DNA from: Treponema sp.
Lineage (GTDB): Bacteria; Spirochaetota; Spirochaetia; Treponematales; Treponemataceae
Assembly: GCA_017617145.1 (NCBI GenBank)
Contig: JAFZWX010000191.1
Coordinates: 1 to 11,106 of the forward strand
DNA: 11,106 bases
Reading direction: 5' to 3'
A model generated the notes under the pieces. That model saw nothing but the letters and a program-made list of their open reading frames with translations. It was not told the DNA's origin and did no database searches. Numbering within the stretch: the stretch's first letter is position 1; the number at the start of each line of letters is the position of its first letter. A program made the translations under genes and the position numbers. Positions 6,878-11,106 of this stretch are shown piece after piece.

Positions 6878-7984
6878 CCAGTTCCAGAATTCGGGATCTT
6901 CCTGGCCAACTCGCCAAAAGCCTATTTTCTTTACACCTGCTTCCTGATACATTCTCAACAGAGCAACATCGGACCAGGCATCATTAAAATATCCTGTTAC
7001 GTCTACCTGTGTTGTGTACTGCACCTTTGGAATATCCTTTTCATAAGTGATTTCTTCAACACCGTTTGCAATCATCATTCTGTTCAGACGCGAAAAATAA
7101 TAAGCACCCGAGGTTGCCTGTTCTGCCCAAAAACGCCCGTAAAAAGGTATGCCCATAATGAGTTTTTTTTCGGGAATTGCTTTTTGTGCATACTCCAAAA
7201 CCTTCTGGCACCAGTCAACAGAAGCAACCGGTCCTGGAACGCTACTAGACCAGTGTTCATCGTATGCCATAACAAAAACACGATCGCTGTAATTTGCAAT
7301 ATCGGAATATGGATATACATCTTCTGTAAGACGCTTAAAACGAGCCGGCACACAAACTGTAAACCATTTAGCCTGTCCTAACATATATCGCAAGTCGGCA
7401 AGAAATGTCAAAAAATGCTTACGGTCGCGGGTTGGAACAAGTTCAAAATCTATCTGAACTCCATCATAAGCAGCGGCTGCTTTTACAATCGATTTTAACA
7501 AAGTCTTTCGAACACCGTATTCAGGATCAATCACAAAATGAGTAAGAGAACGACTGTCACATGTAATAACAAGATGGCAGCGTGCTTTCCCAGTTTTCAA
7601 TTTAGAACGAACAGGTATAGCCGAAAGCTCGCCATAACAATTTATTTCCGCCGAAAAATAACAGACATCAGTAATTGGAAGGCTTGGATCATATTCATCC
7701 TCGCGTCCCTGACTCACATAACCCCAGGTTTCTGCAAATGCAACAGGCTTTCCTTCTACAGGCCGAAGTGTATATAACTGAACCGGTTCTTTTTCTGCAA
7801 TATCATCAGATAACGCTTCTGCATCTTCTGAAAATTCCAGCAACTCTGCTCCATCCTCTATGCTCTCAGAGGTAACCGGCTCACTTGAAATTTCAATATC
7901 ACCCTTCCCTTTTGCAAAAATCAGAGAACAAAAAAGAAATATAGTAAAGACGGATAAAGTCCGTTTAGTGATAATCTTAATCAT
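6860..7984 (-). CDS. Exported GH18 (YaaH-like) glycosidase
   Basis: A 374-residue protein. Residues 1-24 are a signal peptide (basic start, hydrophobic core, ending LIFA), and 25-70 an acidic low-complexity linker. The GH18 barrel runs from about 80 to 374. The catalytic motif is DGVQIDFE (174-181) with acid Glu181 and Asp179; MAYDEHW (239-245) and GFWRVGQEDPEFW (355-367) follow the family pattern. The DG-Q-ID-E form resembles YaaH/SleL-type GH18 proteins that act on peptidoglycan or GlcNAc polymers rather than classical chitinases, but the substrate is not certain. Cys19 lies in the hydrophobic core without a convincing lipobox, so secretion or a periplasmic location is favoured over a lipoprotein. 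The start has no clear Shine-Dalgarno sequence. The gene lies 20 nt below the cysteine-cluster gene and 15 nt above argA. Confidence 0.85.
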   Translation of the reverse strand: MIKIITKRTLSVFTIFLFCSLIFAKGKGDIEISSEPVTSESIEDGAELLEFSEDAEALSDDIAEKEPVQLYTLRPVEGKPVAFAETWGYVSQGREDEYDPSLPITDVCYFSAEINCYGELSAIPVRSKLKTGKARCHLVITCDSRSLTHFVIDPEYGVRKTLLKSIVKAAAAYDGVQIDFELVPTRDRKHFLTFLADLRYMLGQAKWFTVCVPARFKRLTEDVYPYSDIANYSDRVFVMAYDEHWSSSVPGPVASVDWCQKVLEYAQKAIPEKKLIMGIPFYGRFWAEQATSGAYYFSRLNRMMIANGVEEITYEKDIPKVQYTTQVDVTGYFNDAWSDVALLRMYQEAGVKKIGFWRVGQEDPEFWNWLEIKK

Positions 7985-8004
7985 AAAATAATTATCGGAA
8001 GATT

Positions 8005-8505
8005 TTACCTGCTATAAACAATATCAGACAAAAAATCGGTGCTTTCTTTAATAATATCAGGATGTTCTTTAGCGTAATCAATTATTTTCTGACCAAGCCC
8101 CGATTCCAAAAGTAATCTTATTTTTTCTCGTGCAACTTTATTTACGGCAGGACAAGTTGGAGTAAGAGCAACTGCAATTTCTTTTTGCTTTATATAAACG
8201 GCACGAAAAGGCCAGATACTGCAATCAAAAGGTTTTAATTCAAGCGGCAAAATACAGCCTTTTGATGTATCAAGAAATGGACAAGGGGCTTCTTCTTCAG
8301 GATTATCAGTTGTATAGCAATCCGAAAGTTCTACTGTCATGCTGCTGTTTCCAACTGAACGAAATTTAACATCCGGAAAAATTGACTTTAATTGTTCCGC
8401 TGAATCTTTTGTAAAAACCGGAGTTTCCCATAAACTCTGACGACGAAAAGAGCAGCAAAATTTGCAGGAAGCACAATCACTTTTTTTTAGTATCGATGAT
8501 AACAC
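8005..8505 (-). CDS. YkgJ-family cysteine-cluster protein
   Basis: A 166-residue protein of the YkgJ/UPF0153 type (putative zinc or iron-sulfur binding; biochemical role unknown). It has nine cysteines: CxxCxxCC at 11-18, then Cys63, Cys75, Cys84, Cys95 and Cys118. The segments CPFL, GCILPLELKPFDCSIWPF and TCPA are the family hallmarks. No signal peptide or membrane segment is seen. The start is a GTG (8505-8503) with GGAG 8 nt upstream, located inside the last codons of the DUF2156 gene; only 5 nt separate that stop from this start, so translation is probably coupled. Its tight link with DUF2156 suggests a shared process, which cannot be named from sequence. Confidence 0.85.
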   Translation of the reverse strand: MLSSILKKSDCASCKFCCSFRRQSLWETPVFTKDSAEQLKSIFPDVKFRSVGNSSMTVELSDCYTTDNPEEEAPCPFLDTSKGCILPLELKPFDCSIWPFRAVYIKQKEIAVALTPTCPAVNKVAREKIRLLLESGLGQKIIDYAKEHPDIIKESTDFLSDIVYSR

Positions 8506-8510
8506 AACAA

Positions 8511-9449
8511 TTACTCCACTAAGCCATAAAATTTTTCAAGTATAAGTGTTGGCTTATAAGATAGTTTTGCTTTACGAAGTCCTTCTACTCCCATATCTTC
8601 TTCGCGGTTAAGATACAAATAACTTCCATTCCGTTTTGAAAACTGTTGATTTATTACAGCATAAACTCCATTCTTCTCATATTCTTCAATTGCTTTTTCA
8701 TAAATCACATCAAGTACAGAATCCGAAATTGGCGAAGCAAGCGTCATAGCAGCAGGTTCTCCTTTTACATAAAGAACGCCTCCTGTAAACCTAAGAAGCT
8801 CTGCATTTTTTAGGGCAAGTTCTATACTCTGTAGTTCAAGCTTAAGTACAGGTTTTTCATCTCCATTTTTTTCGTTGTACCATTTTTGCGAAATAGAAAG
8901 AATGTCGGCAGATACATCATTTTGTGGAAAAGACTTAAACTCCCAGTCATCACCATAAATACGATTAAAGCGCGACACATGATTTCGTTTTTTCTGATAA
9001 TTGGAACCAGATAACTCTGCAAGATTTTTTTGAAGATAAATATAATCGCAATCCTCTCGATTTGTTTTCCACGCAACTCGTTTATTAAAATATTTTAAAA
9101 GACATTCATCAATCAAATCTTTCTGATCCCGTGTAATAAGACAAAATGAAAGTTCACGCTGTTGTTTTTTAGCATCCGCAAAAATAAATTCAAGAGCAGA
9201 TTTTAACCAGCTGGAATTGAGGTTCTGCGAATCCTTTGAATCCGACTCTTTTCTTAAAGGAACAGGAAATCCATAACCGGTACGATTTTCATCACCATAA
9301 TAATAGCGGAACAAAGTATTGTTTTGGATTTTAAGCCATGTATTATATTTTTCCTGCAGCAAAAAAAGATTCGCTATGCAAATGTCACTTCCATACAGGC
9401 CGTGGGTATCCAGATTATTTTCAAGATACTCAAAATCAAGCAGATTCAT
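8511..9449 (-). CDS. DUF2156 protein (GNAT-fold, LPG-synthase C-domain-like)
   Basis: A 312-residue soluble protein resembling PF09924, the catalytic domain family of phosphatidylglycerol lysyltransferases (MprF C-domain) and related aminoacyl transferases. Hallmarks are DYIYLQKNLAELSG (135-148) followed by YQKKRNHVSRF (151-161), and the C-terminal NREEDMGVEGLRKAKLSYKP (281-300). There are no membrane helices, so unlike MprF it is a stand-alone domain and its substrate is unknown. It is the first gene of a minus-strand unit with YkgJ, GH18 and argA. No Shine-Dalgarno sequence precedes the ATG at 9449, and a candidate promoter lies directly upstream. Confidence 0.82.
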   Translation of the reverse strand: MNLLDFEYLENNLDTHGLYGSDICIANLFLLQEKYNTWLKIQNNTLFRYYYGDENRTGYGFPVPLRKESDSKDSQNLNSSWLKSALEFIFADAKKQQRELSFCLITRDQKDLIDECLLKYFNKRVAWKTNREDCDYIYLQKNLAELSGSNYQKKRNHVSRFNRIYGDDWEFKSFPQNDVSADILSISQKWYNEKNGDEKPVLKLELQSIELALKNAELLRFTGGVLYVKGEPAAMTLASPISDSVLDVIYEKAIEEYEKNGVYAVINQQFSKRNGSYLYLNREEDMGVEGLRKAKLSYKPTLILEKFYGLVE

Positions 9450-9457
9450 ATAGTTTA

Positions 9458-9486
9458 AATTTACAAAAACCGTGAGGTTATTTCAA
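9458..9486 (-). promoter_or_regulatory. Candidate promoter of the DUF2156 operon
   Basis: On the minus strand TTGAAA (9486-9481), 17 bp, then TAAATT (9463-9458), ending 8 nt before the ATG. That would give an almost leaderless mRNA, consistent with the missing Shine-Dalgarno sequence. An alternative further upstream is TTGAAC (9537-9532), 19 bp, CATAAT (9512-9507). Neither can be preferred with confidence. Confidence 0.35.
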
Positions 9487-9569
9487 GTAAAAAAATCTAT
9501 GATTATATTATGATTCTGCAAAAACCTGTCTGTTCAAGCGAATTTTTAATTTATAGGGAAAATCCTTTA

Positions 9570-9597
9570 TTGATAAATTGAAAAAATACTATAAAAT
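9570..9597 (+). promoter_or_regulatory. Promoter of the GH43 gene
   Basis: TTGATA (9570-9575), 16 bp, TAAAAT (9592-9597); each hexamer matches the sigma-70 consensus at five of six positions. Transcription would start near 9604, giving a leader of about 45 nt. The rest of the 200-bp divergent region (9450-9649) shows no gene or longer repeat. Confidence 0.55.
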
Positions 9598-9618
9598 AAG
9601 AAAATGTAATATTAATCA

Positions 9619-9643
9619 AAGGCCAGGTGGCCTTCCTTAGGAG
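9619..9643 (+). promoter_or_regulatory. Leader hairpin plus ribosome binding site of the GH43 gene
   Basis: A perfect stem AAGGCC (9619-9624) / GGCCTT (9629-9634) with loop AGGT lies 4 nt before the strong Shine-Dalgarno AGGAG (9639-9643), which has a 6-nt spacer to the ATG at 9650. The hairpin near the 5' end of the predicted transcript could stabilise the mRNA or affect ribosome access. Confidence 0.5.
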
Positions 9644-9649
9644 TAATTT

Positions 9650-10618
9650 ATGATTGAAAGAAGACCTCTTGTAAACGATCTTTATACAGCAGACCCTTCT
9701 GCACATGTTTTTAATGGAAAAATCTATATCTATCCTTCACATGATGAAGACATTGATGTTGAAAGCAACGATAACGGCGATCAGTATGATATGAAAGACT
9801 ATCATGTCTACGAAATGAAAGACACCGAAACATATCCACGCGACTGTGGTTGTGTTTTTACACTTGATGATGTTAAATGGGCAAGCAAGCAGCTTTGGGC
9901 TCCGGATTGTGTTGAACGAAATGGAAAATATTATTTCTTCTTCCCTGCCCGCGACAAAACAGGAATGTTCAGAGTTGGTGTAGCTGTTGGCGACAAACCA
10001 GAAGGCCCATTCAAACCGGAAGACGACTACATACAGGGAACCTACAGTATTGACCCATGCTGTTTCCCTGATACAGACGGAAATTATTATTTGACCTTCG
10101 GCGGACTCTGGGGCGGACAACTTGACCAGTACCGCAACAACAAATGGAGTGCCGACAACAAGGAACCACGCGAAGAAGAAGCCTGCACACCAAAAATTGC
10201 TTTGATGAAAGAAAACATGACAGAGCTTGCAGAAGAGCCACGCGACCTTGTAATTGTTGATGAAAACGGCAAACCTTTAATTGGAAAAGATGAAGACCGC
10301 CGCTATTTTGAAGACCCATGGCTCTTTAAGAAAGGTGACACTTATTACTTTACATATTCAACAGGAACAACCCACTTTTTGAACTGGGCAACAAGCAAGA
10401 ATGTTTACGGTCCATACACCTTTGGCGGAAAGATTCTTACTCCAGTCCTTGGATGGACAACACACCACTCAATTCTTGAGTTCAACGGAAAATGGTATTT
10501 GTTCTACCACGACTGCGAACGTTCAAATGGTGTAAATCAGAAGAGAAATGTTAAGTTCCGTGAGTTGACATTTAATCCGGATGGATCTATTAAGACTATG
10601 GATGGAATGGAGTGGTAA
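9650..10618 (+). CDS. GH43 beta-propeller glycosidase (beta-xylosidase/arabinofuranosidase type)
   Basis: A 322-residue inverting glycosidase made of a single five-bladed propeller, the usual length for a GH43 catalytic domain with no extra module. The catalytic triad is visible as general base Asp15 (ADPSAHVFNGKIY, 14-26), pKa-modulating Asp135 (SIDP, 133-136) and acid Glu221 (FEDPWLF, 220-226). His273 in THHS is the probable metal-coordinating residue. No signal peptide is present: the protein starts directly with the first blade (MIERRPLVNDLYTADP). It therefore should act in the cytoplasm on imported xylo- or arabino-oligosaccharides. Exact specificity cannot be read from the motifs. It has its own promoter and leader, and ends at a repeat-derived terminator shared with the convergent GH94 gene. 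Confidence 0.9.
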   Translation: MIERRPLVNDLYTADPSAHVFNGKIYIYPSHDEDIDVESNDNGDQYDMKDYHVYEMKDTETYPRDCGCVFTLDDVKWASKQLWAPDCVERNGKYYFFFPARDKTGMFRVGVAVGDKPEGPFKPEDDYIQGTYSIDPCCFPDTDGNYYLTFGGLWGGQLDQYRNNKWSADNKEPREEEACTPKIALMKENMTELAEEPRDLVIVDENGKPLIGKDEDRRYFEDPWLFKKGDTYYFTYSTGTTHFLNWATSKNVYGPYTFGGKILTPVLGWTTHHSILEFNGKWYLFYHDCERSNGVNQKRNVKFRELTFNPDGSIKTMDGMEW

Positions 10619-10621
10619 GAT

Positions 10622-10726
10622 AGATTGTCGGGTCAAGCCCGACAATGACAAGTGTAAACGCGACAATGACAAGTGTAAACGCGACAATGACAAACTGTGT
10701 CATTCCCCGGCTTGACCGGGGAATCT
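10622..10726. repeat. Second inverted pair of 29-nt hairpin repeats, GH43-GH94 junction
   Basis: Unit 3 (10622-10650) and unit 4 (10698-10726, opposite orientation) belong to the same family as those at 5517-5575: AG, arm, TCAAG, complementary arm, GACA. Arms read in the same direction are ATTGTCGGG (unit 3) and ATTCCCCGG (unit 4), each with an exact complement. Here the pair is pushed 47 bp apart by a 21-bp tandem repeat. Confidence 0.87.
10640..10692. repeat. 21-bp tandem repeat, about 2.5 copies, inside the hairpin pair
   Basis: CGACAATGACA (10640-10650, the tail of unit 3) plus AGTGTAAACG (10651-10660) is repeated exactly at 10661-10681. It is followed by a third CGACAATGACA at 10682-10692. 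Because the repeated piece includes the right end of unit 3, the array probably grew by slippage or partial duplication after the element arrived. Confidence 0.88.
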
Positions 10727-10732
10727 TTTTTT
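10702..10732 (+). terminator. Rho-independent terminator of the GH43 gene, formed by repeat unit 4
   Basis: Stem ATTCCCCGG (10702-10710) / CCGGGGAAT (10716-10724), loop CTTGA, then C and seven Ts (10726-10732). It lies 84 nt after the GH43 stop. On the minus strand there is no U-tract after the hairpin, so it is a strong terminator only for the plus strand. The last Ts overlap the stop codon of the GH94 gene. Confidence 0.75.
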
Positions 10733-11106
10733 AACCTAATGTAATTTCTACATTAAATTCCTTCTTTCCTTCTACATATGGAACAACACAGCCTTCAACT
10801 GCTTTGCCGTCTACGAGCATTGACTTTACGCCCTTGCAAACGTGGCTTGGGTTTTTGATTGTGATGTTGTATTTAGCACCGCGGAAGAGACGTGTTGCTG
10901 TAAAGCCATCCCAGGCAGCTGGAATTGAAGGGTCAACTTTAAGACCGTCAAAGTCTGGCTGAATTCCAAGAATGTACTGGCTTATTGCAACCATGTTCCA
11001 GGCAGCAGTTCCTGTAAGCCATGAGTTTTTACCCTGACCAAAGTTCTTGCCTGTCTGACCGATGTCTGAACCTGCATCTTTACCGCCAATCATCTGGCCG
11101 TAAACA
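10731..11106 (-). CDS. GH94 cellobiose-phosphorylase-like protein, C-terminal fragment (runs off right edge)
   Basis: About 125 C-terminal residues of a GH94 phosphorylase, which splits beta-glucosides (cellobiose or related disaccharides) with phosphate to sugar-1-phosphate plus sugar in the cytoplasm. The visible part opens with [12 protein letters not shown] and continues with the family signature [32 protein letters not shown] and [14 protein letters not shown]. It belongs to the end of the (alpha/alpha)6 barrel and the C-terminal beta-sandwich. The catalytic aspartate lies outside the window, so cellobiose cannot be separated from chitobiose, cellodextrin or mannosyl-glucose relatives. 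The ORF continues beyond the internal Met at 11093 to the window edge. It is convergent with GH43. Confidence 0.88.
   Translation of the reverse strand, partial: VYGQMIGGKDAGSDIGQTGKNFGQGKNSWLTGTAAWNMVAISQYILGIQPDFDGLKVDPSIPAAWDGFTATRLFRGAKYNITIKNPSHVCKGVKSMLVDGKAVEGCVVPYVEGKKEFNVEITLG

Noticed and set aside
6785..7381. A 198-codon open frame on the plus strand
   Set aside because: It lies wholly antisense to argA and GH18, which have clear family motifs. Its translation is rich in Cys, Phe and Asn with no recognisable domain.
9737..10319. Minus-strand open frames of 127 and 102 codons
   Set aside because: Antisense shadows of the GH43 gene, without a convincing start signal or domain.
10640..10692. 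21-bp direct repeats considered as an integration attachment site
   Set aside because: They are adjacent tandem copies with no integrase, tRNA or inserted segment between them.
5517..10726. 29-nt repeats considered as CRISPR repeats
   Set aside because: Only two units per site, in opposite orientation, with a 1-bp or repetitive spacer and no cas genes.

Overview
The window looks like AT-rich chromosomal DNA from a host-associated or gut spirochaete, most likely a saccharolytic Treponema. This is an inference from gene content: a dCache chemoreceptor, a short DtxR/TroR-like metal regulator, pyruvate phosphate dikinase, and cytoplasmic enzymes for plant glycan fragments. No 16S rRNA or other marker gene is present to settle it. 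I see no tRNA, rRNA, CRISPR array, transposase or phage gene.

Layout. At the left edge is the 5' end of ppdK (minus strand), transcribed away from a 180-bp AT-rich intergenic region. That region holds a good sigma-70-type promoter, an inverted repeat and a 14-bp tandem repeat. From about 407 to 5515 four plus-strand genes are packed as one apparent transcription unit: a methyl-accepting chemotaxis protein with an amino-acid-binding dCache motif, a DtxR-family metal-dependent regulator (18-bp gap), a GH26-like TIM-barrel glycosidase (ATGA overlap) and a CE2-type acetyl esterase (overlap of about 20 bp). Converging on it from the right is a second four-gene unit on the minus strand (9449 down to 5549): a DUF2156 protein, a YkgJ-type cysteine-cluster protein, an exported GH18 protein and argA (N-acetylglutamate synthase). 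A divergent intergenic region (9450-9649) then leads to a plus-strand GH43 gene. Its 3' end converges on the C-terminal end of a GH94 cellobiose-phosphorylase-like gene that runs off the right edge.

The glycan enzymes (GH26-like, CE2, GH43, GH94) show no signal peptide where the N-terminus is visible. They would fit intracellular deacetylation, trimming and phosphorolysis of imported beta-mannan- or xylan-type oligosaccharides. PPDK feeds the glycolytic PEP/pyruvate node, and the chemoreceptor would link nutrient sensing to motility.

The most striking non-coding content is a family of 29-nt hairpin repeats. Four copies occur as two inverted pairs, one at each convergent gene junction (5517-5575 and 10622-10726). 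Their stems differ between copies but every change is compensated, while loop and flanks are constant. One copy supplies the last eight codons and stop of argA, and another forms the rho-independent terminator of the GH43 gene. A separate cluster of three palindromes is inserted in frame in the interdomain linker of the CE2 esterase. Together these suggest an active family of small palindromic elements that is being domesticated into coding and terminator functions.
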